DNA from: Trichomonas vaginalis G3
Taxonomy: Eukaryota > Parabasalia > Trichomonadida > Trichomonadidae
Assembly (NCBI RefSeq): GCF_026262505.1
Contig: NC_067206.1
Location: 30,581,896-30,645,895 of the forward strand
Direction of reading: 5' to 3'
Length of the DNA stretch: 64,000 nt
Shown here: one piece after another, positions 1 to 10,163 of the stretch
How the letters are laid out: each line of letters opens with the position of its first letter
How positions within the stretch are numbered: position 1 is the first letter of the stretch
The notes under the pieces: model-generated
The model's input: only the letters and a program-made list of their open reading frames with translations
Database searches by the model: none
What the model was told of the DNA's origin: nothing
Made by a program: the position numbers and the translations under genes

Positions 1-560
1 AATTTTTCATCACAAACTGAACAAAAACGGTTGCCATTTCAAAATTTTGATAATTATTCAAATTTAGTAAATCATTAATGAATATAATCATTGAACTAAT
101 TATTAGCAGTTCCTGCTATTTAAACAATTTTATATCTTTGAATACTCATTTTTTTCGGTTTCAAGCGGTTTAAAATGGTTGGACAAATAAAAACATATGC
201 AGGTTAATATAATAAACATAGAAAATAAAAATAACTTTTGTGAATTTCTCAAATTTTTGATAGGGAAACTACAATCCACAAAGATTGAGGACAATATTTC
301 TGACATCAGAGGAATGAAAACATGAAAGTCGAATCGAATACTTGATTCACAGCTTTGGAACACAAATATCATAATTGGATTAAAATTGGCCAACATTTGC
401 GATATATCAATAATAGCAATTTTTGATTTTTCGAATAAAAACAAGAATAAACAAGTGGAAATGATACATTTTTTGGACGAATCAGTTCAGTTTAATTAAA
501 AAACCAAAATTCAAATATTTTTAAGTTAAAATAATCATTTAAATATTCATATCATTAAAA
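1..560. other. AT-rich gene-free flank
   Basis: No coding region with recognisable composition or motifs is visible on either strand. The one open frame here (about 130-444, minus) is low-complexity and hydrophobic in the way random AT-rich DNA reads. No RNA gene or repeat is seen. Confidence 0.5.
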
Positions 561-1296
561 TTGTTTCATATTAAGTTCTGTCAAAATGTAAGCTATTGAA
601 TTTTTTGAGAGGGAAATAATCGTCGAGGAAGTAAAAAGTGACGCTTTAGGAAATATTATTAGAAATATGATAATAAATATATTTGGAAAAAATATGTTTT
701 TTTCAAAAATTGAAATGTTCATAGAATATTTTGAAATATGTAGGGAATTGAATTCGGTAATATATGATAAACAGGATTTTTAAATTTCAAGGAAAAATAG
801 CTTTTGTGAATACTTTTGAGAACTCTTCTCAAAGATCATGATTCAAATATATTAAGGAGCCAAAATATTAGAGATGAGTTCACAATCAAAATTTTCTCAC
901 TTTTCTTCCAAATTGACATCCTTACTCACCACTTTCAAGTTTTTCATACATATATCTTACCCATTCATTTGGAATACGAGGTCTCGAGTTTTCGTTCATT
1001 TTTTTTACTTTACAAAACTGTTTATTTTTCAGAATTTTTAAATTTGAAAAAATCCATTCTATATCTGATAAATAATATATTATTTTTCAATCAAAATATT
1101 TTGATTATCATCTCAAAAGTGTTCTCAAAACCTAGTTTTTCTTATTTTGGATAATCTTAATATTTATATTATTATAAACTAATTGAACACCATATGTTTT
1201 TGTATACTTTTACAAAAAAATTGATAGATTTGTGATACTTCCCCCGACGATAGAATTGAATAGCTTACATTTTGACAGAACTTAATATGGAACAAA
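561..1296. mobile_element. Candidate non-autonomous element with long inverted ends
   Basis: The first ~75 bases and last ~64 bases are inverted copies of one another: both ends read inward ATATTAAGTTCTGTCAAAAT, then GTAAGCTATT, and after an indel of about 15 bases ATCGTCG(A/G)GGAAGTA. The left arm is about 561-635, the right arm about 1233-1296. No transposase is visible inside; a 112-codon open frame at 816-1154 has no recognisable features. I could not fix a target-site duplication, so the superfamily is open. Length and long arms would fit a foldback or MULE-type deletion derivative. Confidence 0.5.
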
Positions 1297-1832
1297 ATAT
1301 CTAATAAAGATCTATGACCATGAATTACCAACTCATTTATCTCAAAATGATAAAATCAAAATAATAATTATATTTTTCAAATCAAATCAGGCATTCTATA
1401 TATATCCAAACAAAAATTTGAATCTCTAATCATGGATTCATCTTTTAAGGAATTCAAATATTGATTTCATTTTGGACCGTCAGTAAATACAAATGCTTTT
1501 ATTCTTATTATAATTGCATACGAACTTAAATTGAGTAAAGCAAAGCATGCATTTAACTTAATCAGATTAAATATTTTGTAGATTAAATTCATAAAGATTT
1601 TTCGTGTAGTGTATTGATCTGTTAATAGAAATTTAACAGAAACTTTTAAATATTATCAATAATTAAATAAAAAATGAGGATTTTATAATATCTTTTTTCT
1701 GTATCAGAATACTAAAATTAATTGATTTCACTAGTCAAGAAATTCAAACATCCCATTATTAAAATTAAAATTGTGTTAATCAATCAATTTTTTAGAAAAC
1801 AGACAAAAATTTAATATAAAACCATATTCGCA
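1297..1832. other. AT-rich gene-free stretch
   Basis: This stretch lies downstream of the first Myb gene, which is read leftward. I see no ORF, tandem repeat or hairpin worth naming. It presumably holds the 3' end of the Myb transcript. Confidence 0.4.
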
Positions 1833-2579
1833 TTATTGAAATAGATCAAATAATGACTGGTTATCAAACTCTAAATGGAAAAGATTAAATTCATCCTTGG
1901 AATTATCAATAATATCAGGAATATAATATTTTTCATAATCTTCCGCCTTGATAGGTTTTTGTTCTGGAATGATTCGTTTTGTTTTTGAATTAGCTTTCTT
2001 TGAGCCTTTTCTTATCTGTCCTTCTCTAACTAATATATAGTATCTGTACCTACATTGCACATCAGTTCTTCCCTGCATGTCTGCTGCAACTTTTGTCCAG
2101 CATTTGACACCGTGAAGCGAAACAGCTTTCTTCAATTGTAAGTCTTCGTCAGGCGTCCAACCATTTTTGTTTATAAGTGGATTTAATGATCTGATCCACC
2201 TTTGAGAGCATTGGTTTCGATTTCTTCCTGTACCAACATAATCTGAAATTTTCTGCCAATCTGAAAGCCCAAATTTATGTATTGATGCGAGGAGTCTTCG
2301 ATCTTCATTTGGAGTCCAAGCCGCAACTTTCTTAACTTTATGAATATCTTCTATCCTTGAAGTTTGAGCTGGTAATTCATCAGGGACGTTAATGTAGTCT
2401 TCTAGTTGATTCATTATAGAATCATCATCAAGAATAGAGGTGGTAGCAACTTTAGCTTCATCCAGGGTTATTGATTGGGTAAGGTACTTATAAAGAACAA
2501 TTTGAACAGGTCGAAGCTTATCAGCTGGAATAGTAGATAGAAGGCTATCTTGAATAAAGCCACGGTTATTGATTGACAT
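1833..2579 (-). CDS. R2R3-type Myb DNA-binding protein (paralogue 1)
   Basis: This is a 248-residue nuclear DNA-binding protein, a likely transcription factor. Two Myb repeats are seen, at about residues 86-132 (WTPNEDRRLL ... WQKIS ... NQCSQRWIRSLNP) and 139-185 (WTPDEDLQLK ... WTKVA ... RTDVQCRYRY). These carry the spaced tryptophans and the RxRNQCxQRW and GRTDVQCRYRY recognition-helix signatures usual in trichomonad Mybs. The first ~70 residues form a helical module shared with the two other Myb proteins in this window (LL-I-P ... Y ... A). Known trichomonad Mybs bind promoter elements of iron- or stage-regulated genes, but no target can be inferred here. The start is the first ATG after an initiator-like TCACTTC. 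The family assignment is secure; the regulatory role is inferred. Confidence 0.93.
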   Translation of the reverse strand: MSINNRGFIQDSLLSTIPADKLRPVQIVLYKYLTQSITLDEAKVATTSILDDDSIMNQLEDYINVPDELPAQTSRIEDIHKVKKVAAWTPNEDRRLLASIHKFGLSDWQKISDYVGTGRNRNQCSQRWIRSLNPLINKNGWTPDEDLQLKKAVSLHGVKCWTKVAADMQGRTDVQCRYRYYILVREGQIRKGSKKANSKTKRIIPEQKPIKAEDYEKYYIPDIIDNSKDEFNLFHLEFDNQSLFDLFQ

Positions 2580-4050
2580 TTAAATTTGAAGTGAAAAAAA
2601 TATATTAATAAAATAGAAAATTGAATTCAAAATATTGAATAGGCACCTCAAACAGAAAACACTGAAGTGTTACATTAAATAGATGCTATGAAGAATTTCA
2701 TATTTTTGAAAATCGTTTGAATCTTTCAAATAATGATATTGCTATGAGGAAGTATTCAATCTGTTAATTGAATTACTTCAGAATTTTTTTTCAAATTCAT
2801 ATTTGAATATCAATATTTATATAAAGATTAAACAAAAATAATAAGGAAGATTTCAGCATTTGAAAAAGTTCTGAATATACAACTGAAAAACTTTTTACGC
2901 CAGCCTATTTGGAATATAACAGTGATTAATATTTTCCAATAAAAGAAAAATCGTAATGTCAAATACAAAATAAAAAATAATACATTGCGCAGTCTCTATT
3001 TAATAAAATCTTTATCAATTTTATTAAAACAACATTTAATAACAAAATCAACCATTGAAAGAAAATTTACAAATCGAAAAATTCTGATATTATATTTTAA
3101 ATACTCGGATAAGCAAATATTTCGTCTCGATATGCTTTCACAAAAAAACAACAAAATTGGCCTTCAATTTTAATTGTTCCTTCTCATAATATTAATCAGT
3201 GAATCAAGATATCAAATATTCATGAATTTAATTTATTTGAATCTATTGGTTTTGCAAAGAAATCAAAGAGGTTTCTTTAGAAATTTCTGTTACAATAAAA
3301 CATAAACCATTTAATTTTTCTATCGGCATTTTTCAGCTGATTATTTGGGTTAAACGTTTATATGCTTTGGGTACAGCTTTTTTCTAAGAATTCTTTGACA
3401 ATTGACCTAGTGCATTTTAAATTTATACACATAATGAATCATTAAACCATATTGCTTCACATTTCTGTTCAGGAATATTCACATCCAAATTAAAAATGCA
3501 ATTTAACTGGCCAAATCAATGTTCAATCGTTTTACTCCTTTTTCTAGATTCTTTTGCCCTTTTCATTGCTTCTTATCCTTTTAATGTTTTTAAAATAATA
3601 TTTAATTCTCTCCGAAAAGGGTATTAAACTGGTATAATTATTTTGGTTGCATATTCCTTCAACGATTTTTGCTTTATTGCTTTTTTGATTTTTTTTTCTA
3701 TTTTTATTGAAAATTGACTATTAATAGGTTTTTATAATCTTTTTAAAATTAAACTTTGATAAACAACGATAATTTAATCCGAATGCTCATAATGAAAAAT
3801 ATTTTTTTAAATTATTTAATTTGAAATTTTTATTTAAAATATAAATGATTTAAATCAATAACAATTTGGGATTTCAAATATTTTAAGATCTTTTTAATCA
3901 AAATAATTTTTATTCTTGAAAAATATTTTAGAAATTAATGGTTTCAGGCCAATTAAATTGGAATAAATAAATTACTTTTTAAAGGTCAGATTTTTAGTAA
4001 TCCATTATGGGAAAATCAAACAAAAAACAAAAGAAAATTCCAATCAAACA
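2580..4050. other. Intergenic DNA between Myb genes 1 and 2
   Basis: About 1.5 kb of AT-rich sequence. It includes the promoter of the left Myb gene and the 3' flank of the next one, both on the minus strand. A 62-codon frame at 2985-3173 looks random. No RNA gene or ordered repeat is seen. Confidence 0.4.
2588..2594 (-). promoter_or_regulatory. Initiator-like motif (TCACTTC) of Myb paralogue 1
   Basis: On the minus strand TCACTTC matches the trichomonad initiator consensus TCA(+1)YTW. It places the transcript start 13 bases before the ATG, the short leader typical of Trichomonas genes. The motif is short and will occur by chance in AT-rich DNA; its position is the main support. Confidence 0.4.
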
Positions 4051-4881
4051 TTAGTTATTAAAGAAGGATGTTGGGTCAGTCTCCAATTCTTTGATCATGT
4101 CAAACAAGTGAATTGAAGACCAAAGATCTGCAATATCAACAGCTGGTTCCTTCTGAATTGCAACTATTGGTGTTTCTTTCTTCACTTCAATAACTTTTGG
4201 AGCTGGGCTTGTGTTATATGCTACATGATTTTCATATGTTGGAAGATGATAACACTGACTGAAAAACTGGCTCTGTTCAATACCCAATGCTCTAGGATAC
4301 TTTTTACCTATGATCTGATATCTATATCTGCATTGAACATCTGTTCTGCCTGGAATCTCAGCTGCAACCTTTGTCCAAGAGCGGTCGCCGTAACGATTGA
4401 CAGCATTAATGAGCTTGATATCTTCATCCATAGACCATTGACTTTTGTTGATTATAGGATTAAGGGATCTAAGCCATCTTTGGCTGCATTGGTTACGATT
4501 TCTGCCATTGCCAACAAACTCAGAGATTTTGGTCCAATCACTGGGGCCATATTTATGCATTGCAGCGACAAGTCTACGATCTTCATAGGATGTCCAAGCT
4601 TTGGATTTTTTCTGATTAGATGGACAGAAGTCACAAGTTGGACTTGAGGCTGGCTCATCTGGAACATCTATAAATGAAAGTAATTTATCAACTGGCTCAC
4701 TTGTTCCAGTTAGATTTAATGATTGGAGCTTTGCCTGCTGATAATCTATATTATTTGTAATGAAGGATGAAAACACATCTTTCATAGGTTGAACTTGATC
4801 GGGGTTTAGACCTAAAAGGATTTCATCATAAAACGCTGGTGGGAGATTGTTATTAGGTGAACATGCATTTTCAGAATACAT
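4051..4881 (-). CDS. R2R3-type Myb DNA-binding protein (paralogue 2)
   Basis: This is a 276-residue probable transcription factor. Myb repeats lie at about residues 95-140 (WTSYEDRRLV ... WTKIS ... NQCSQRWLRSLNP) and 147-190 (WSMDEDIKLI ... WTKVA ... RTDVQCRYRYQI). An N-terminal helical module (LLGLNPDQV ... F ... A) precedes them. The extreme C terminus contains DMIKELETDPTSFFN, which closely matches DMIKEMVSDPSSVFN in the third Myb protein, so the paralogues share three modules. The middle of the C-terminal half is low-complexity. A conspicuous palindrome (5008-5070) lies about 130 bases upstream of the start codon. Long antisense open frames across this gene are shadows. Confidence 0.93.
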   Translation of the reverse strand: MYSENACSPNNNLPPAFYDEILLGLNPDQVQPMKDVFSSFITNNIDYQQAKLQSLNLTGTSEPVDKLLSFIDVPDEPASSPTCDFCPSNQKKSKAWTSYEDRRLVAAMHKYGPSDWTKISEFVGNGRNRNQCSQRWLRSLNPIINKSQWSMDEDIKLINAVNRYGDRSWTKVAAEIPGRTDVQCRYRYQIIGKKYPRALGIEQSQFFSQCYHLPTYENHVAYNTSPAPKVIEVKKETPIVAIQKEPAVDIADLWSSIHLFDMIKELETDPTSFFNN

Positions 4882-5007
4882 CTAAAATTAAATGGAAATT
4901 GAGAGCCAAAATTGATTAATTTAAAAGTCTCATCACACTTTTCAATGCTCGATTTTTAAAAACTGTTTAAAAATGGAGCTTATATTGAAATAGTGTAGAG
5001 ACTAAAA

Positions 5008-5070
5008 ATTACCACAGACTATTTCAGAGGATTGAGTTGCCACTCAATCCTCTGAAAAGTCTGAGGTAAT
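5008..5070. repeat. Near-perfect palindrome, dispersed hairpin family (copy 1)
   Basis: The arms read ATTACC(A)CAGACT(A)TTTCAG AGGATTGAGT and are inverted across a ~4-base loop, about 28 paired bases with few mismatches. The same core (CAGACT..TTTCAGAGGATT) forms another palindrome at 36794-36841, so this is a repeated unit rather than a chance hairpin. It sits between the start of Myb paralogue 2 and the transposon at 5.9 kb. It could be a very short MITE or a transcribed hairpin; nothing in the sequence decides this. Confidence 0.7.
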
Positions 5071-5903
5071 TTGCAAACTTTCAACCAATCACCTCAAAAA
5101 TGTTTTACTTTTATCTCTGTTAACCAAATCAAAATATAATTTACCTAGATTTTTTTTCTCAATTTAAATTTTTCAAAATCTTTTGATTTTCTGAAACAAA
5201 TCATTAACTTTACATCATCTAAATCAACTTCACTATTTTTTTGATTTAATTTCCAAAACATATAATAATTATTGATTGTTTTGATTTTTTTACACCAATA
5301 ATATTTCGAAAATGTAATTCATTAAATTGTTACATATTAAGAACATATAATCGATTCAATCATTTTTGATTTATTTTCAATGTGATTCATTTAAGAATTC
5401 GATATTTCAAGTTTGATAATTTTTTTTAAATTATTTTCGATATTTTTGATTTGTGGTAATTGAAGAATACTAATTGCTAAATAGGGTGTTATGATACCAT
5501 AGAAATTAGATAGTCTCATTTCTATCTGATTCAACAGGATCTTTTTCTAGCATAATAATTTTGTGATGATTTTTTCCGGTTTATCTGAATATTTTAAATT
5601 CACTATTAATTTTGAATATACACTTTTTAATCTCAATTTTATTTATCATGTAATTATTCTTTCTCAGTATTTTCCTGCCTAAATCCAAAAATACAGCTAT
5701 AAAATAAAAATTTTTCATATTTATTAATTATTAGCTTAATCATTCTATTAACCATTATTTTAATCAATCATTTCATGATTTAACAAACGTTATATTTTTC
5801 AATAGACATCAAAAGTCCTTTTTCAAATAATATCTTCTCAATTTTTATAATTTAATATTATTATAATTTTCATTTATTACTTACATAAATGAATATTTTA
5901 AAT
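5071..5903. other. AT-rich gene-free stretch
   Basis: There is no gene or ordered repeat between the palindrome and the target duplication of the Mutator-like element. The sequence is oligo(T)- and oligo(A)-rich. Confidence 0.4.
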
Positions 5904-5912
5904 CTTAGCTTT
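5904..5912. repeat. 9-bp target-site duplication, left (CTTAGCTTT)
   Basis: The identical 9-mer recurs at 7110-7118 on the other side of the inverted repeats. Nine bases is the usual duplication for Mutator-like elements. Confidence 0.75.
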
Positions 5913-6124
5913 GAGTGGGGGACAAACTCGCCCATTGTCACTTTTTCATTAACCTTAAACTTATAATTTTCGTTATTTTTAATTAACCTTATTTCTTTCC
6001 CAATTCCTGATTTATTTTATTCACTTACTATTAAAAGTCACATTTTAATAAAATATAATAATTTATTTATAGCATTTTTTACTATACTGTAATAAAAAAT
6101 TAATTATAATAAATTAAATGTTTA

Positions 6125-6398
6125 TTAAATCAAATGTTTTCTTTGCAATAATATTTTTAATGTTGAGTAAACAATGTTGGGATCAAGTGTATCATTTTTC
6201 AGACCTTTCTGAACAGCTTCAAGCATACTGATGCATTCGACTTTTTTAAATTGTGTCATTTCTTCGAAATCTCTTGTGACTTTTTTGATAACTTTAACAC
6301 TTCTCTCTGAATCCAGACCTTTAATTTGCAACTTAATCAGGAATGAAGGAACAACACTGGAATATAACTCGATTACAAGTTCATCGAGTCGAAGATTT
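6125..6398 (-). pseudogene. Captured gene fragment, possibly Mo25/Cab39-like
   Basis: The last ~90 codons of a minus-strand frame (open from 6532) read like folded protein: LDELVIELYSS, then SFLIKLQIKGLDSERSVKVI, then KKVECISMLEAVQKG. The pattern ELYxS....L...LQ...D.E....V..I resembles by eye an N-terminal helical repeat of Mo25/Cab39, the scaffold that activates STK-family kinases. The upstream part of the frame is formed by the 121-bp tandem repeat and lacks the rest of such a protein. So this is at best a fragment inside the transposon. The Mo25 assignment is weak and rests on a remembered pattern, not an alignment. Confidence 0.35.
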
Positions 6399-6965
6399 GG
6401 TTGTACACCACTTGTATGTGCCGGATACCATTGTGTCAAATTTTTTCTGAAATTAACTTTAAAAGTACTAAGTAAGATCATGAGATATAGCAATATATGT
6501 TTAAACCAACTTATATTTTGGTTGTACACCACTTGTATGTGCCGGATACCATTGTGTCAAATTTTTTCTGAAATTAACTTTAAAAGTACTAAGTAAGATC
6601 ATGAGATATAGCAATATATGTTTAAACTAACTTATATTTTGGTTGTACACCACTTGTATGTGCCGGATACCATTGTGTCAAATTTTTCATGAAATTAACT
6701 TTAAAAGTACTAAGTAAGATCATGAGATATAGCAATATATGTTTAAACTAACTTATATTTTGGTTGTACACCACTTGTATGTGCCGGATACCATTGTGTC
6801 AAATTTTTTCTGAAATTAACTTTAAAAGTACTAAGTAAGATCATGAGATATAGCAATATATGTTTAAACTAACTTATATTTTGGTTGTACACCACTTGTA
6901 TGTGCCGGATACCATTGTGTCAAATTTTTTCTGAAATTAACTTTAAAAGTACTAAGTAAGATCAT
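6399..6965. repeat. 121-bp tandem repeat, about 4.7 copies
   Basis: Units start at 6399, 6520, 6641, 6762 and 6883, each beginning GGTTGTACACCACTTGTATG. Differences between copies are only a few bases (for example TTTCATG for TTTTCTG in one unit). The last unit is cut at about 6965. The array begins inside the coding fragment of the MULE, so its first unit is continuous with that frame. Because 121 is not a multiple of three, the frame cannot continue through the array. Confidence 0.92.
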
Positions 6966-7109
6966 TTATTTTTGCATAATATAATGCCAATATGGTTTCT
7001 TTTGATTTTATTTCATTTATAAGCAAATCAGATTTACCCAAAAACTCCACTCCATAAGCGTTCATTTGCTAAATTAAAAAGTGACAATGGGCTAGTCTGT
7101 CCCTTTCTC

Positions 7110-7118
7110 CTTAGCTTT
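7110..7118. repeat. 9-bp target-site duplication, right (CTTAGCTTT)
   Basis: This is the partner of the 9-mer at 5904-5912. It directly abuts the right inverted repeat of the Mutator-like element. Confidence 0.75.
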
Positions 7119-7747
7119 TTTAATTCTCAATTGTTTCAAATTCCTGTTTCAATATCCAACGTTTATATTGATTTTACTTTTTAATTTCATTAACAATTCG
7201 AAATATGGCATTTTAAATAAATGAAACTCGAATTATGTCTTTCAAAATTGAAGTACATTTTCTATGTCATTTTATCATTTTTTACGAAGCGCAATTTGAA
7301 AATAATTCCCTATATAATATACTTTTAAAATTCCCTTCAATTTAAATTTTAAATTTCTGTCATAAAGAAATTGTCCTTATGATCTTTCACCCAATCCACT
7401 TGTTCTTATAAAATTCAAGAAATTTTATATATAAACAATGATTCTTTTCCTTAAATTCAAATATAATATATGGGCTCGTGAATTTTCTTTTCCTGTTATC
7501 CATAAGCAAATATATAAATTTGGTTTATCAATATTCCGAACATACTCGACGTAGTCTTCTATTTTTTAATGCGTTTATTAACGTTAAAAATGCGATACTT
7601 ACTTGTCATATATTTGCTATACATCACAATAAATCTTTATCAACGACAAAAACTCAAATTTATCACAATTATTTACTTATCAAATAAGATACATCGTTTA
7701 AATCAGTTTTAAACTATGTTGAAATAAAACATTATCTTTTTTTGCTC
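7119..7747. other. AT-rich gap between two transposons
   Basis: No gene is visible. A 69-codon frame at 7478-7687 has the hydrophobic, Lys/Asn/Ile-rich make-up of noncoding DNA here. Confidence 0.4.
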
Positions 7748-7751
7748 TTAA

Positions 7752-10027
7752 GGATACCCTTACGTGTCAGATTTTTTGCGCATACGAAGAAGTCATGCTA
7801 GACATGAGCTATAAACCTGAAATTTTAGCAACATATTTAAAACTTTTTAAACTACAATACATTTTAATATTCAAGAACAAAAATATTCTTTTTAGAAATT
7901 ACATAATTATTTTATGTGAAATCTATATAAAAACATATTTTGCGAGCGTAACTTTTTTCTTTATAAGCACCTTATATGACTGATAAACTGTGAAGGCACA
8001 TAATTGTTAATTCATAGAGTTGATATGTTTCCAAAATTGAGAGGAAATTTGAAAATTGAATACTCTTTCAATTCAATTTTCAAAAGATATCAGCTCCTTC
8101 AATAATTGAAGGACGATTTTGATCATTTGCTCTTAAAACAAGTATGCCATGGAGAAAAAAGTTACGCTCGCAAATCTGAAATATAACTATCATATAAAAA
8201 AATTAAATTTCTAATTTTTTACTCTATAGATATTATTGGCCACTTGTGTAATGCATAAAAGTTTATGTCATATGCATACATTTGGAAGTATGGGAGACGA
8301 GGGAAATTACTTCTATGAGGCACTAGGATTTTTAAAAATTTCTCTATCGGACTCACCATTCAATTTCTCGAAAATTAAAAAAAAATCAATAATAGCTAAA
8401 ATGTATTATGCATAACAAATTTTAATGTTACACGGTATTTTTTGAACTTCATGACATGAATTTTCTTTATATTATTTTTTTTTTTTGGATTTTCTATGAT
8501 TTATGCGATAGGCTGGAACAACATTGTAAGTGCAATGATATCATTTATAGAGAAATCTAAAACTTCAGCATTCAGAACTCGCAACCACAAAATATTCATT
8601 TGCTAAGTAAGTAAAGTTGATTAAGTTCGAAACTTAGCTTTTATACGTAAAACCAAGTGTGTATTGTTATTTCTTGTTAAATTATTGAGAAAAAAAATAA
8701 ATTGTAAGAGAAACGATACTGATTATTGAAATAATATTGAGGGTAGCTGCAGATTTCTTCATTAACATGCCGGAAATTTGTTAATCTTGGTTTTCTATCA
8801 TAAAATCTGTCGAAGAATCTAAAAACGGAGATATGAAATAGAGATCATGTAAATCTAGAGTATCCTGTCAGAAAAATAGACTAAGCATGTAACCCTTTTT
8901 TGGTCATAAACACTTTTTACCACTTAGTCATACAGATGATCATTAAATTTAAACGAGCACTTTTTGTCAGAATTTATTCTTTTACAAAGACAGAAGATTT
9001 TAGTATTATTTAATATTAGTGCTGTAGCAAAATTCAAAAACGGTGAAAATTCAGTGAATTTGTGAATTCACATTTTTTTTCGACATTTTTCTTGATATAT
9101 CCATGCACATTAAGAACACAGCTTTGATACGCTTAAAAAAGCATATTTTATATGAAATTGTTAAAGAAATAAACAATTTATATAAAAATTGCACTTATGG
9201 GCAGTTTAGATATATAATTTATATATAACATATATACAAATCCATAGACAAAGTGCAATAACTACAATGTTGTAGAAAATTACAGCAGAAATACTGACTT
9301 TTTGAAGGATAATAAGAATTCTTCTAAATGTTGTATTTTTATAATTTGATTGATTTTTTTTACTATTTCATTAATCTTTTATGAATAATAATTATTTTTA
9401 ATATATGTGCTATTAAAATTTCAAATTTTGACTAATATATCTAAGTTATCTGAACGAAACATTTAGAAAATATCATACTTACATTGAAATAGCAAGTAGA
9501 GCATATTAATAGCAAGTTTCTTGGCTTTATATCTATCATCTATTGTTGTTTGATCAAACAAAATTCACTCTATTATATGGTGTCAATTAATTAAAACAAT
9601 TTTTAATAGTTATTTATTTAGTGCGAATAAGTGCAAACTCATAAATGAATAACTTAATAGTAGAAATGAATTATCTGATATAAATCTCACATTTTGTCCA
9701 TCAGAAATACTTTAATTGCATACGCATAACTATTAGTAATACGTCTGGAGTGTCAATTAATAACAATCCCACAACAAGTAAAATTCAGATTTTTATTAAA
9801 CTTATTTTTTCCTAAAAGTTTTCTCAAATTACTATATATACATATGTGGATAAAATAATAGTAATATTGTAAAAAATTAGATAATTTTTTTTATTTGAGA
9901 ACCTCTCAAAAGTTCATTCAATTTATCAATTGTTTCAGTTTGATGTATATTCATTTCTGGAGCCTAAAACTTTCGCAATCATGACAATATCATATTCTCT
10001 TTCTAACTACGCAATGTAAGGGTATCC
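7752..10027. mobile_element. TTAA-flanked element with GGATACCCTTAC ends
   Basis: The 12-bp inverted ends GGATACCCTTAC / GTAAGGGTATCC are each flanked by TTAA (7748-7751 and 10028-10031). With the TTAA the palindromic match is 16-17 bp. The element is 2276 bp long and has no convincing ORF on either strand. TTAA target duplication is typical of piggyBac and also of Sola3; without a transposase the superfamily is unsettled. Two other TTAA-flanked families in this window, one with a proven insertion, raise confidence that this is real. Confidence 0.55.
7939..8174. mobile_element. 236-bp MITE-like unit with perfect 21-bp inverted ends
   Basis: The left arm begins TTTGCGAGCGTAACTTTTTT (7939-7959) and is perfectly repeated in inverse at 8154-8174. 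Inside is a second weaker symmetry (TTGAAAATTGAA ... TTCAATTTTCAA). No target duplication could be fixed. It lies wholly inside the TTAA-flanked 7752-10027 element, so it is either an internal structure of that element or a later insertion into it. Confidence 0.6.
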
Positions 10028-10163
10028 TTAAGCCTAAATTAATTTTCATTTGAACGATCTTTAAAATATTATTGAGTATATCAATTACATACAAACGATA
10101 TCTATAAATCAATTTACACATAAACAAAAAAACAAATAATTATATTATATAAAAATTGTTTCC

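Larger units (their letters stand above)
5913..7109. mobile_element. Mutator-like (MULE) non-autonomous element carrying a gene fragment
   Basis: The element is 1197 bp long with 34-bp terminal inverted repeats (5913-5946 and 7076-7109) that agree at 29 of 34 positions. They share the inner block GCCCATTGTCACTTTTT and begin with GAG. It is bounded by the 9-bp direct duplication CTTAGCTTT. TIRs beginning with G and a 9-bp duplication fit the MULE superfamily, which is known from trichomonads. No transposase is present. Instead the interior holds a minus-strand coding fragment (6125-6398) and a 121-bp tandem array. That arrangement is what is called a Pack-MULE in plants. Confidence 0.72.

Noticed and set aside
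816-1154. 112-codon open frame inside the 561-1296 element
   Set aside because: Phe/Ile/Leu-rich as chance AT-rich DNA reads; no motif, and one arm of the element sits close by. Not called as a gene.
4225-4667. Long antisense and alternative frames across Myb paralogue 2
   Set aside because: They overlap the conserved Myb repeats on the correct frame and show no domain of their own.
6399-6965. Possible introns in the 121-bp repeat (GTATGT followed by ACTAAC on the plus strand)
   Set aside because: The trichomonad 3' intron signal needs ACTAACACACAG or close to it; here ACTAACTTATATT lacks the acceptor, and the coding fragment is on the other strand.
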